A stretch of 64,000 bases of DNA. Source: Bradyrhizobium sp. DOA9. GTDB lineage: Bacteria > Pseudomonadota > Alphaproteobacteria > Rhizobiales > Xanthobacteraceae. Under the pieces are notes generated by a model that ran no database searches, had not been told where the DNA came from, and saw nothing but the letters and a program-made list of their open reading frames with translations. The stretch lies in contig NZ_DF820425.1 of NCBI RefSeq assembly GCF_000617845.2, forward strand, positions 1,495,690-1,559,689. The letters run 5' to 3'. The position numbers were made by a program, and so were the translations under genes. Every line of letters begins with the position of its first letter. Position 1 is the first letter of the stretch. Positions 45,930 to 54,918 of this stretch are shown piece after piece.

Positions 45930-47303
45930 CTATACCGCTCTCACCCGCACCCGCAGCCCGTCCCGCGGCTTCGGGATCGGCCACATCTGCCAGTCGGGCT
46001 TGTAGCCCGGCGCGAGCGACACCTCGATGTTCTCCAGGAAATGCCGCGCGAAGCACTTCGCCTGCATGTAGGCGAAGTGCAGGCCGAGGCACATATGCGC
46101 GCCGCCGCCGAACGGCACGAAGGCGAAGCGGTGGCGGCCGCGCTGCGCCTCTTCGGTGAAGCGCAGGGGATCGAAACGGTCCGGCTCCGGCCAGATCTCC
46201 TTCATGTGGTGGGTATAGAGCGGATTGATGCCGACCGCGGTGCCGGCGGGGATCGCAAAACCCTTGAAGCTGAAATCGCGCATCGCGCGGCGCGGCATCG
46301 ACGGCACCGGCGGCCTGAGCCGCAGCGCTTCCTTGAACGCCATCTCGCTCAGCGGCATCTTATCGAGATCGTCGAAGCTGGTCGGCGCGCCGGAGGCAAG
46401 GCCGAGCGCGCGCACCTCCGCGCGCAGCCGGTCCTGCCAGTCCGGATTGGCGGCGAGCTCGCCGATGAAGGAGGTCAGCGACGAGGTCAGCGTGTCGTGC
46501 GCGGCCATCATCAGGAAGCTCATATGGTCGATGATGTCCTGATCCGACAGCAGCGCGCCGTTCTCATGGGTGGCGCGGCAGAGTTGCGAGAACAGATCGT
46601 CGCCGCCGTGATTGCCGCGCCGCAGCGGAATCTGCTCGCGGAAATAGGCGATGATGCGCTTGCGCCCCTTCACCCCGCGCGCCATCTGGGTGCCGGGCAG
46701 GGGGCGGCGGACCGGCGTGACGGCGGCGGCCACCATGTCGATGAAGGCGCGGTTGATCTCGTCGACCTCCGGCCCGATGTCGGCGCCGAGGAACGAGGCC
46801 GCGGCAAGATCGAGCGTGAGCTGCTTCATCGCCGAATAAAGCTGCATCTCGCCGGGCTTCGCCTTCCATTGCGCGATGCGCGCGGAAATCCCGCGGTCGA
46901 GGTCGCCGAGATAGGACTTCATCGGCCCGGACTTGAACGCGACCGAGAGCGCCTTGCGATGCAGCCGATGCTCCTCGAAATCCAGCAGCATCAATCCGCG
47001 CGGAAACAACAGCCCCAGCACCTTGTCCCAGCCATGGGTCGAGGAGAACAATTTCTGCTGGTCGAACAGCACGAGCTCGTTGGCCTCGGGCCCGAGCAGC
47101 ACGACATTGGTCTCGCCGAAAAAGTGCGTGCGGTAGACCAGGCCGTATTTGGCGCCGTTCGCCTCGATATGGCCCTTGGGATCGGCGAGCACCTGAAAGG
47201 TCTTGCCGATGATCGGCCAGCCTTCGTCGCCGGGAATGTGGGTCAGCTCGTTGCGCCTGGGCGGAGTGAACGGAAGCGGAGGGGCGGCACTCTGCATCGA
47301 CAT
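45930..47303 (-). CDS. Cytochrome P450
   Basis: A 457-aa soluble P450. The heme-binding loop is FVPFGGGAHMCLG (Cys405), the K-helix is EALRLRP, and the I-helix reads MMAAHDTLTSS with Ala-His-Asp-Thr where Ala-Gly-x-x-Thr is usual, as in CYP51/CYP120-like enzymes. It inserts one oxygen atom into an unknown, probably lipophilic substrate and needs separate redox partners, none of which lies nearby. The neighbouring luciferase-like monooxygenase is on the same strand upstream. Confidence 0.93.
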   Translation of the reverse strand: MSMQSAAPPLPFTPPRRNELTHIPGDEGWPIIGKTFQVLADPKGHIEANGAKYGLVYRTHFFGETNVVLLGPEANELVLFDQQKLFSSTHGWDKVLGLLFPRGLMLLDFEEHRLHRKALSVAFKSGPMKSYLGDLDRGISARIAQWKAKPGEMQLYSAMKQLTLDLAAASFLGADIGPEVDEINRAFIDMVAAAVTPVRRPLPGTQMARGVKGRKRIIAYFREQIPLRRGNHGGDDLFSQLCRATHENGALLSDQDIIDHMSFLMMAAHDTLTSSLTSFIGELAANPDWQDRLRAEVRALGLASGAPTSFDDLDKMPLSEMAFKEALRLRPPVPSMPRRAMRDFSFKGFAIPAGTAVGINPLYTHHMKEIWPEPDRFDPLRFTEEAQRGRHRFAFVPFGGGAHMCLGLHFAYMQAKCFARHFLENIEVSLAPGYKPDWQMWPIPKPRDGLRVRVRAV

Positions 47304-47403
47304 GAAGATTGCTCCGGTAGAGCAAGGCTGATCCGATCAGCTTAGCACAACTCGCGCAGAAGCGATGTGCCGTTCCTACGAGCGAAAGTGCCGCGGCGTG
47401 GTT

Positions 47404-47428
47404 CACCTCTCCCCTCCGGGGAGAGGTG
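47404..47428. repeat. Solo hairpin CACCTCTCCCC/GGGGAGAGGTG
   Basis: Single end-hairpin of the family seen at 33833-33956, in the 150-bp gap between the luciferase-like gene and the P450 gene; it could also act as a weak terminator. Confidence 0.6.
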
Positions 47429-47453
47429 CACCCAGGCGGCGCCGATCGCCGCC

Positions 47454-48689
47454 CTACCGCTTTGCCGCTTCCTTCTGCAGATCCGGCGCGTTGACGGCGG
47501 GAATGGCGACGCGGCCGGGGCCGGTGACCTTCAGCGCCTCGGCGGCCTTCTCGTTCTCCATGATCTTGGCCATCACGGCCTGGCCGGCGCGCTCGAAGAT
47601 CGCGCGATTCTCGATCACGAATTTTTGCGACTTGCGCAGCCCGTCGATGTAGCCGTTGATCTCCGGCACCACATAGCGCGCCACCATGTCCCAGCTCCGG
47701 CGCGTCGCTTCCGGATTGGCCCAGTCGTGCACGAAGCCGATGATGGCGCCGACGCCGCCGGAGACCTGCATCACGTTCTTGATGGTTTTGACGAGATCGT
47801 CGGGCGTGCCGATGGTGGACGCCGCGCCTTCGACGAAGGCGGTCTTGTCGACGGCCTCGTCGGGCGACGAGAACGCGGTGAGGCCCGGCCGCTGCAGCGT
47901 GCCGACATTATATTCGTTGTGCCAGCGCATCAGCCCGGCGCCGGCTTCCTTGCGCGCCTGCTCGCGGGTCTCGGCGATGTGAAAGGTCAGAAGCACGCGC
48001 CAGTCGGCCCGGCTCACCGTGGTGCCGTGCTTCTTGGCGGAATCCTCGGCGAACTGCCATTGCTGCTGCAGCGACATCAGCCCCTGCGTCGTCATCGAGC
48101 CCAGCGAGATGATGCCGATGCCGTACTTGCCGGCCAGCGTCATGCCGGAGGGCGAGATCTGCGAGGCCACCACGAACGGCATCTCCTCCTGCAACGGCAG
48201 GATCTGCAGTGCGGCGTCGTTCATCGTGAACCAGTCGCTCTTCGCCGTGACACGTTCGCCGTTGAAGAGCCGGCGGATCACGCCGATCGCTTCGTCCTGG
48301 CGGTCGCGCTGCGTCATCGGATCGATGCCGAGCGTGTGCGCGTCGGAGGCGAGCGCGCCCGGTCCGGAGCCGAAGATGGCGCGGCCGCCGGTCATGTGGT
48401 CGAGCTGCACCATGCGCTGGGCGACGTTGAAGGGATGGTGATAGGGCAGCGACACCACGCCGGTGCCGAGCTTGATCCGCTTGGTACGCTCGCCGGCCGC
48501 GGCCAGGAACATCTCGGGCGAGGCGATCATCTCCCAGCCCGAGGAGTGATGCTCGCCGCACCAGAACTCGTCATAGCCGAGCGCATCCAGCTGCTCGACC
48601 AGGTCGAGATCGCGCCGGAACTGCAGCATCGGATGCTCCCCGATCGGGTGATGCGGGGCAAGAAAGGCTCCGAACTTCAGGCGCGCCAT
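47454..48689 (-). CDS. LLM-class flavin-dependent monooxygenase
   Basis: A 411-aa bacterial-luciferase-like enzyme: start MARLKFGAFLAPHHPIGEHP, FWCGEHHSSGWEM, GTGVVSLPYHHPFNVAQRMVQLDHMTGGRAIFG are family hallmarks (limonene-monooxygenase-like branch). It uses reduced flavin from a separate reductase. Substrate unknown; terpenoids or alkanesulfonates are oxidised by relatives. Upstream of the P450 gene on the same strand, with a 150-bp gap. Confidence 0.9.
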   Translation of the reverse strand: MARLKFGAFLAPHHPIGEHPMLQFRRDLDLVEQLDALGYDEFWCGEHHSSGWEMIASPEMFLAAAGERTKRIKLGTGVVSLPYHHPFNVAQRMVQLDHMTGGRAIFGSGPGALASDAHTLGIDPMTQRDRQDEAIGVIRRLFNGERVTAKSDWFTMNDAALQILPLQEEMPFVVASQISPSGMTLAGKYGIGIISLGSMTTQGLMSLQQQWQFAEDSAKKHGTTVSRADWRVLLTFHIAETREQARKEAGAGLMRWHNEYNVGTLQRPGLTAFSSPDEAVDKTAFVEGAASTIGTPDDLVKTIKNVMQVSGGVGAIIGFVHDWANPEATRRSWDMVARYVVPEINGYIDGLRKSQKFVIENRAIFERAGQAVMAKIMENEKAAEALKVTGPGRVAIPAVNAPDLQKEAAKR

Positions 48690-48820
48690 GGCGGTCTCTC
48701 CGGCTGAATTTTCTGTTTTCGTGGTCGCATCAGGCTACGTGCCTGACGGCACGAACGCAATCACGCGATGTCCCGCGTGGTGGAATGCGGGCATGCGTGG
48801 CGAGGCGAAGTGTCTCGTCT

Positions 48821-48848
48821 CCCTCTCCCCGTTCTTACGGGGAGAGGG
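48821..48848. repeat. Solo hairpin CCCTCTCCCC/GGGGAGAGGG
   Basis: Perfect 10-bp arms around GTTCTTAC. Related to the repeats at 33833 and 47404 and close to the repeat at 48901-48979. Confidence 0.65.
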
Positions 48849-48900
48849 CGGGGAGGCTCCGCGGAGACGGAGGTAATTGGGTTCTCGAAAAGCCCCACGC

Positions 48901-48979
48901 CGTCATTGCGAGCGCAGCGAAGCAATCCAGATCCCTCCGCGGAAAGACTCTGGATTGCTTCGCTGCGCTCGCAATGACG
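48901..48979. repeat. GTCATTGCGAG...CAATGACG repeat, copy 3
   Basis: A 79-bp shorter version (CGTCATTGCGAGCGCAGCG...TGCGCTCGCAATGACG) with the AGCAATCCAG / CTGGATTGCT arms. Downstream of sthA. Confidence 0.88.
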
Positions 48980-49048
48980 TGTTGGGAGAGCCTCGTTCGA
49001 ACGGACAGGCGACTCGCGGCGAGTCCCCATCACCCGGAATCCCCGACG

Positions 49049-50440
49049 CTATCGTGTCATCCTGTTCCATGCATCCAGGCCGGCGATCTTGTAGGCCTCG
49101 GCCAGCGTCGGATAGTTGAACGTGTTCTGGATGAAATAGTCGATTCCGCCTTTGAGATTCAGCACGGCCTGGCCGATATGGATCAGCTCGGTGGCGCCCT
49201 CGCCGAGGATGTGGACGCCGAGCAGGCGGCGAGTCTTGGTCGAGAAGATCATCTTCATCATGCCGCTGTTCAGCCCCATGATGTGGCCGCGCGAGGTCTC
49301 GCGGAAGCGGGCGATGCCGACCTCGTAGGGAATGCCGCGCGTGCGCACCTCTTCCTCGGTGAGACCGGCGGTCGAGATCTCCGGCACCGAATAGATGCCA
49401 TAGGGAAAGAACTCCGGCGGCGCCAGGGGCTCCATGCCGAGCGCGTGGCAGGCGGCGACGCGGCCCTGCTCCATCGAGGTCGAGGCAAGGCTCGGAAAGC
49501 CGATCACGTCGCCGGCCGCGTAGATGTGCGGTATGCTGGTCTGCAAGGTCACGGGATCGACCGAGATGCGGCCGCGATGGTCGACGGCAATGCCGGCGGC
49601 CTCGAGGTTGAGCCGGTCGGTGGCGCCGACACGTCCGGCCGCGAACAGCAGCATTTCCGTGGTGACGTGCCGCCCGTCGGACAAATGCGTGACGATGCTG
49701 CCCTGCTCAGTCTTCCCGATCGACGTCACCTTGGAGCCGAGCCGCAGCGCGACATTGCGGTCGCGCAGCTCGTGCATGAACTCGTCGATCAATTCCTTGT
49801 CGATGAAATCGAGAAAGGTCGGCCGCGGCTCGATCAGGGTGACGGGCACGTCGAGCGCGCTGAAGATGGTGGCATATTCGACGCCGATCACGCCGGCGCC
49901 GATCACGGCGAGGCTGCGCGGCAATTTCGGCAGCTCGATGATCTCGTCGCTGTCGAGCACGCTGGTGCCGTCGAACGGCACATAGTCAGGACGGAACGGG
50001 CGCGTGCCGCAGGCGATCAGGATGAAGGCGGCCGACACCACCCGGGTCTCGCCGATCGCGCTCGTGATCTCGACCTCATGCGGCGAGACCATGCGCGCCT
50101 CGCCATTGGCGGTGCGGACGAGGTTGCGGCTGAACTGATGTTCCAGCACCTCGACCTCGTGGTCGAGCGTCTTCTGCAGCCGGGTCATCAGGTCGCTCGC
50201 CGCGATGTCCTGCTTCACCCGGTAGGAGCGGCCGTAGAAGCCGCGCTCGCGCCAGCCGGACAGGTTCAGCACGGTCTCGCGCAACGTCTTCGAGGGGATG
50301 GTGCCGGTGTGAACGGAGACCCCGCCGACCCGTCGGCCTTTCTCCACCACCAGCACAGCCTTGCCGAGCTTGGCACATTGCACTGCGGCTCGGCGCCCCG
50401 ACGGGCCCGAGCCGATCACCACCATGTCGTAGTCGTACAT
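49049..50440 (-). CDS. sthA: Soluble pyridine nucleotide transhydrogenase
   Basis: A 463-aa flavoprotein of the dihydrolipoamide-dehydrogenase family that exchanges reducing power between NADPH and NAD. FAD-binding GSGPSGRRAAVQCAKLGK; the segment GGVSVHTGTIPSKTL lacks the redox-active Cys pair, which distinguishes SthA from lipoamide dehydrogenase. NAD-binding VIGAGVIGVEYATIF. The start at 50440 (MYDYDMVVIG) fits the family; longer upstream codons do not. Monocistronic. Confidence 0.93.
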   Translation of the reverse strand: MYDYDMVVIGSGPSGRRAAVQCAKLGKAVLVVEKGRRVGGVSVHTGTIPSKTLRETVLNLSGWRERGFYGRSYRVKQDIAASDLMTRLQKTLDHEVEVLEHQFSRNLVRTANGEARMVSPHEVEITSAIGETRVVSAAFILIACGTRPFRPDYVPFDGTSVLDSDEIIELPKLPRSLAVIGAGVIGVEYATIFSALDVPVTLIEPRPTFLDFIDKELIDEFMHELRDRNVALRLGSKVTSIGKTEQGSIVTHLSDGRHVTTEMLLFAAGRVGATDRLNLEAAGIAVDHRGRISVDPVTLQTSIPHIYAAGDVIGFPSLASTSMEQGRVAACHALGMEPLAPPEFFPYGIYSVPEISTAGLTEEEVRTRGIPYEVGIARFRETSRGHIMGLNSGMMKMIFSTKTRRLLGVHILGEGATELIHIGQAVLNLKGGIDYFIQNTFNYPTLAEAYKIAGLDAWNRMTR

Positions 50441-50581
50441 CGGATGTGCTTTTCGAACGCCTGCAAATTCAGCGGGAACCGACATGCAGCAATCGGGCCA
50501 GAGCGGCGAGGGGGACACAGATCCTACCTCGGAGGTAATCGCACGGATGATGGCGATTTGCGAGCATCGCCGGCGACCTGC

Positions 50582-50971
50582 ATGCGACGTATCAAAGTCC
50601 TCGCGGACTGCGCACCGCAGATCACAGGTCTTGCTGCGCGTGCGCTCATTGCAATCTACATTGATCCGCCAACGCCGCTCACGCTCACGCTCGCCATTGT
50701 CATCTTCGGGACCCGCGATGGCCCGCTGTCGAGCGCGGTGCTCTCGACCGTCAAGCCTGCCGCCGCAGGCGCGGCCTCCGGCATGTATGGCACCACGGTG
50801 CAGATCGGAAATGCGGCCGGCGTGGCCGCAATCGGTGAGGCGTATGTCGCGATCGAATCGGCACACTCATCGCGTGCAGCATTTCTCGTCTCGCTCGCGC
50901 TATTTATGACGGTAATCACGATCTGCACCGCATTTCTGACGTGGATGCGCCGCACGTCTGCATCAAGTTGA
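50582..50971 (+). pseudogene. C-terminal remnant of an MFS transporter
   Basis: About 130 codons encoding the last membrane segments of a drug/proton antiporter-like MFS protein: LSTVKPAAAGAASGMYGTTV and QIGNAAGVAAIGEAYVAIES match the loop and helix near the end of DHA2-type exporters, followed by a final hydrophobic segment (AAFLVSLALFMTVITICTAF). The rest of the gene is missing, and sthA occupies the upstream DNA, so this looks like a deletion relic. The ATG at 50582 is only a convenient left limit. Confidence 0.6.
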
Positions 50972-51112
50972 GGCAGTGCGGTTAATACGTGCGGATTTCT
51001 GCGGGTTTTTCCGCGATTTTCGCGAGATCGACAGCACACGGTCTTTTTATTTTGCAACGCAGCAACTATCTGGTTGGGCTGGACGTTGAACGTCGCCCAC
51101 CAGGACATTGCC

Positions 51113-52300
51113 GTGTCGTTAGCCAGAAATATCGATCTGTTGAGACGTCTGCCCCGGCTGGACGGTCTGCGCTTCGCCGAGCCCGGTCGCGGCGCGGATG
51201 GATTGAGCCCGCTGCAGGAGGTCACGGACTTCGGCGACAATCCCGGCGCCTTGCGCATGTTCGCGTTCGTGCCGGCGCAATTGCAGCGGCCGCGTGCGCT
51301 GGTGGTCGTGCTGCATGGCTGCGGGCAGACGGCTTCCGCTTACGATCTCGGCGCGGGCTGGTCGACGCTCGCGCAGCATTACGGCTTTGCGCTGCTGATG
51401 CCCGAGCAGCAGCGCATCAACAACGCCAACACCTGCTTCAACTGGTTCAATCCGGAGGACACTGCGCGCGACAGCGGCGAGCCGCGTTCGATCCGCGCGA
51501 TGATCGCGCACATGGTGAAGATCCATCGCATCGATCCGAGGCGCGTCTTCATCACCGGCCTGTCGGCCGGCGGCGGCATGACCTCGGTGATGCTCGCGAC
51601 CTATCCGGAAGTCTTCGCCGCCGGCGCGATCATTGCCGGGCTGCCTTACGGCATCGCCGCCAATCTGCGCGAGGCGCTCGACGGCATGTTTCATTCCCCG
51701 GAGCGTCCCGGGCGCGAGCTCGGCGATCTCGTGCGCGGCGCCTCCGATCATCGCGGGCCCTGGCCGAGGGTCTCGGTGTGGCACGGCAGCGCCGACCGCA
51801 CCGTCAATCCCGGCAACGCCAACGAGATCGTCAAGCAGTGGCTCGACCTGCATGACCTGCCCGAGGTGCCGATGGCGGAGACCAATGTCGACGGCTATCC
51901 GCGACAGGCCTGGTGGGACAAGGACGGCGAGACGCTGGTCGAGTCCTATGCCATCACCGACATGGCGCACGGCACGCCGCTTGGCCTTGCCGACAACGAT
52001 CAGCGCTACGGCATCGAAGGCGCCTTCCTGATCGAGGCCGGCATCTCCTCGTCCTACCACATCGCAAAGTTCTTCGGCCTCACGGGGTGGATTCCGGACG
52101 CTGCGGCGAAGAAGGCGGAGGCCAAGTCCGCCATGAAGCCCGCGGCGAAACCGGCGCTCTCGCCCGCGCCGCATCTCGCCCGCTCGATCCGCGCGCAAGT
52201 CGCCGAGGAGAGCACCGAGCCGAAGCGCGAGCACGCCAGCCGCTTCGATCTCGGCCAGATCATCACCCGCGCGCTCACGGCCGCGGGATTGATGAAATAG
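51113..52300 (+). CDS. PHB-depolymerase-family extracellular-type esterase
   Basis: A 395-aa alpha/beta hydrolase of the LpqC/PHB-depolymerase group: VVVLHGCGQTASAYD (oxyanion hole), nucleophile Ser in FITGLSAGGGMT, Asp in HGSADRTVNPGNA and His in DMAHGTPLG. Relatives are secreted depolymerases or feruloyl/acetylxylan esterases; no signal peptide is apparent here. An Ala/Pro/Lys-rich linker (about 325-355) leads to a short C-terminal tail. GTG at 51113 is chosen because AGGAC precedes it. Convergent with the MBL gene. Confidence 0.85.
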   Translation: MSLARNIDLLRRLPRLDGLRFAEPGRGADGLSPLQEVTDFGDNPGALRMFAFVPAQLQRPRALVVVLHGCGQTASAYDLGAGWSTLAQHYGFALLMPEQQRINNANTCFNWFNPEDTARDSGEPRSIRAMIAHMVKIHRIDPRRVFITGLSAGGGMTSVMLATYPEVFAAGAIIAGLPYGIAANLREALDGMFHSPERPGRELGDLVRGASDHRGPWPRVSVWHGSADRTVNPGNANEIVKQWLDLHDLPEVPMAETNVDGYPRQAWWDKDGETLVESYAITDMAHGTPLGLADNDQRYGIEGAFLIEAGISSSYHIAKFFGLTGWIPDAAAKKAEAKSAMKPAAKPALSPAPHLARSIRAQVAEESTEPKREHASRFDLGQIITRALTAAGLMK

Positions 52301-52313
52301 TTGATCGCGATGC

Positions 52314-52982
52314 TCACATCTCGCCGGTGATGAACGGGTTGGTCATCCGCTCCTGGCCGATGCTCGAGCCGGCGCCGTGGCCGCAGATGAAGCCGACGTC
52401 GTCGCCGAGCGGCAGCAATTTCGTCAGAATCGAGTTGATCAGCGTGGCGTGACTGCCGCCGGGCAGGTCGGTGCGTCCGACCGAGCCGGCGAACAGGACG
52501 TCGCCGACATGGGCAAACCGCAGATCCCCGTTGAAGAACACCACGCTGCCCGGCGAGTGGCCGGGGCAGTGCAGGATGTCGAAGTGCAGGTCGCCGATCG
52601 AGACGCGCTCGCCTTCCTCTAACCAGCGGTCGGGCGCAAAATTGCGTACGCCGGTCATGCCGAAGCGCGCGCCGCTCTCGACCACGTTGTCGAGCAGGAA
52701 CTTGTCGGCCTGATGCGGGCCTTCGATCGGCACCTTCAGCGCGTCGCGCAAGTCCGCCGCGCCGCCGACGTGATCGATATGGCCATGGGTCAGCCAGATC
52801 TTTTCCACGGTGACGCCGGTCTGCTTGATGGCATCCAGGATCTTCGGCACGTCGCCGCCGGGATCGATCACCACGGCCTTCTTGGAAGGCTCGTCCCAGA
52901 TGATGGTGCAGTTCTGCTCGAACAGCGTCACGGGAACGATGATCGCGCCCGCTTTGGCCTTTGTGTCGTTTTGCTCGGTCAT
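52314..52982 (-). CDS. MBL-fold metallo-hydrolase (glyoxalase II-like)
   Basis: A 222-aa zinc hydrolase of the YcbL/GloB type: metal motif THGHIDHVGG, further ligands in HCPGHSPGSVVF, GDVLFAGSVGRTD and GHGAGSSIG. It probably hydrolyses a glutathione thioester or related compound in the cytoplasm. Start at 52982 with TGAGG ahead. Confidence 0.92.
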   Translation of the reverse strand: MTEQNDTKAKAGAIIVPVTLFEQNCTIIWDEPSKKAVVIDPGGDVPKILDAIKQTGVTVEKIWLTHGHIDHVGGAADLRDALKVPIEGPHQADKFLLDNVVESGARFGMTGVRNFAPDRWLEEGERVSIGDLHFDILHCPGHSPGSVVFFNGDLRFAHVGDVLFAGSVGRTDLPGGSHATLINSILTKLLPLGDDVGFICGHGAGSSIGQERMTNPFITGEM

Positions 52983-53143
52983 GGCCTCACAATGCCGATT
53001 TTTGCCGGGCCGCCAAGCAAAAGATTCGAGCTCGCACCGGGGAACAAGCGTCACACGGCCGTCCCAATTGGCCTGCCAATTTGAACCGGGGCGTTGCTGT
53101 CGCGTTCTCCCGCGCAAGGCGGCAGATTTGGGTGGTCTTCGGC

Positions 53144-54742
53144 ATGGCTCACGACAACGAGAATTGGTGGCGCGACGGCGTCTTCTATCAGATCTATCCG
53201 CGCTCGTTTCAGGACTCGAACGGCGACGGCGTCGGCGATCTCGCCGGCATCCTCAGGCGCCTGCCTTACGTCAAATCGCTCGGCGTCGACGCGATCTGGC
53301 TGTCGCCGATCTTTCCCTCGCCGATGGCGGATTTCGGTTACGACATCTCGGATTATACCGGCATCGAGCCGCTGTTCGGAACGATGGCCGATTTCGACGC
53401 GCTGCTCGCGGCCGCCCATGACAACGGCCTGAAGCTGATCCTCGACCTCGTGCCGAACCACACCTCCGACCAGCATCCCTGGTTTGTCGAAAGCCGGTCA
53501 TCGCGCGACAATTCCAAGCGCGATTGGTACATCTGGCGCGATCCGGCGCCCGGCGGCGGCGTGCCGAACAATTGGCTGTCCGAGTTCGGCGGCAGCGCGT
53601 GGGCGTTCGACGAGACCACCGGCCAATATTACTATCACGCCTTCCTCGCCCAGCAGCCGGACCTCAACTGGCGCAATCCGGACGTCCGCGCCGCGATCTA
53701 CGACGTGATGCGGTTCTGGCTGGACAAGGGCGTCGACGGCTTTCGCGTCGACGTGATCTGGCACCTGATCAAGGATGCCGAATTCCGCGACAACCCGCCG
53801 AACCCGCATTACGTCGAGGGCCGCCCGCCGAACGAGCGGATCCTCACGCAATATTCCACCGACCAGGCTGAGGTGCACGACGTCATCGCCGAGATGCGGC
53901 GCGTCACCGATTCCTACGGCGCGCGCGTCCTGATCGGCGAGATCTATCTGCCGCTGCACCGGCTCATGGCCTATTACGGCAACGATCTCACCGGCGCGCA
54001 GATGCCGTTCAACTTCGCGCTGCTCTCGACCTTCTGGAGCGCACGCTCGATCGAGAAGATCATCGAGGATTACGAAAAGGCACTGCCGCGCGGCGCCTGG
54101 CCGAACTGGGTGCTCGGCAATCACGATCGCCCGCGCGTCGCGAGCCGCGTCGGGCCCGAGCAGGCCCGCGTCGCCGCCATGCTGCTGCTGACGCTGCGCG
54201 GCACGCCGACGCTCTATTACGGCGACGAGATCGGCATGCACCAGCTCGCGATCGCGCCGGAGGATGTGCGCGATCCCTTCGAGAAGAACGTGCCCGGCAT
54301 CGGTGTCGGCCGCGACGGCTGCCGCACGCCGATGCAATGGGATTCCTCGAACTTCGCCGGATTCTCGCAAACGAGGCCGTGGCTGCCGCTGCCCGAAGAC
54401 CACATCCGCGACAATGTCGCCAATCTCGAATCCGATGCGCGCTCGATCCTCAGCCTCTACAAGCGCCTGATCGGCTTGCGGAGGAGCTGTGCCCCGCTGG
54501 TGGCCGGCGATTATCACCCGATCGCCGCGCAAGGCGATCTCCTGATCTACCGTCGCGAGGCCGGTGGCAAGGCCGTGATCGTGGCGCTCAATCTCGGCCC
54601 CGATCCTGTCGCGGTGACCACCAGCGCGATCCGCTTCGGCAGCCGCATCCTGCTGTCGACGTTCCTGGATCGCGAAGGTGAGGGGATCGAAGGCGTGCTG
54701 AACCTGCGCGGGAACGAAGGCGTGGTGGTGGGGGCGACGTAA
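53144..54742 (+). CDS. GH13 alpha-glucosidase
   Basis: A 532-aa glycoside hydrolase: WWRDGVFYQIYPRSFQDSNGDGVGDLAGI is the start of oligo-1,6-glucosidase/alpha-glucosidase enzymes. Catalytic Asp in DGFRVDVIW, acid/base Glu in VLIGEIYLP and third Asp in GNHDRPR. It should hydrolyse short alpha-glucosides such as maltose, sucrose or isomaltose in the cytoplasm. Convergent with a second GH13 gene, the two separated by a palindromic repeat. Confidence 0.93.
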   Translation: MAHDNENWWRDGVFYQIYPRSFQDSNGDGVGDLAGILRRLPYVKSLGVDAIWLSPIFPSPMADFGYDISDYTGIEPLFGTMADFDALLAAAHDNGLKLILDLVPNHTSDQHPWFVESRSSRDNSKRDWYIWRDPAPGGGVPNNWLSEFGGSAWAFDETTGQYYYHAFLAQQPDLNWRNPDVRAAIYDVMRFWLDKGVDGFRVDVIWHLIKDAEFRDNPPNPHYVEGRPPNERILTQYSTDQAEVHDVIAEMRRVTDSYGARVLIGEIYLPLHRLMAYYGNDLTGAQMPFNFALLSTFWSARSIEKIIEDYEKALPRGAWPNWVLGNHDRPRVASRVGPEQARVAAMLLLTLRGTPTLYYGDEIGMHQLAIAPEDVRDPFEKNVPGIGVGRDGCRTPMQWDSSNFAGFSQTRPWLPLPEDHIRDNVANLESDARSILSLYKRLIGLRRSCAPLVAGDYHPIAAQGDLLIYRREAGGKAVIVALNLGPDPVAVTTSAIRFGSRILLSTFLDREGEGIEGVLNLRGNEGVVVGAT

Positions 54743-54792
54743 CTGTCGCTTCGCCGGGAGAACGGTGGCCGAGGTGGCCACCGCTCTCTCCT

Positions 54793-54880
54793 CGTCTTTG
54801 CGAGCGTAGCGAAGCAATCCAGTCTGTCTCCGCGGAAGCAGACTGGATTTGCTTCGTCGCAAGAGCTCCTCGCAATGACG
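54793..54880. repeat. GTCATTGCGAG...CAATGACG repeat, copy 4
   Basis: CGTCTTTGCGAGCG at the left (one change in the terminal motif) and CTCGCAATGACG at the right, with AAGCAATCCAGTCTG / CAGACTGGATTTGCTT arms. Between the two convergent GH13 genes. Confidence 0.85.
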
Positions 54881-54918
54881 ATCGCTGAAACGACGGGGGC
54901 AGACCCGACATTTCGACG

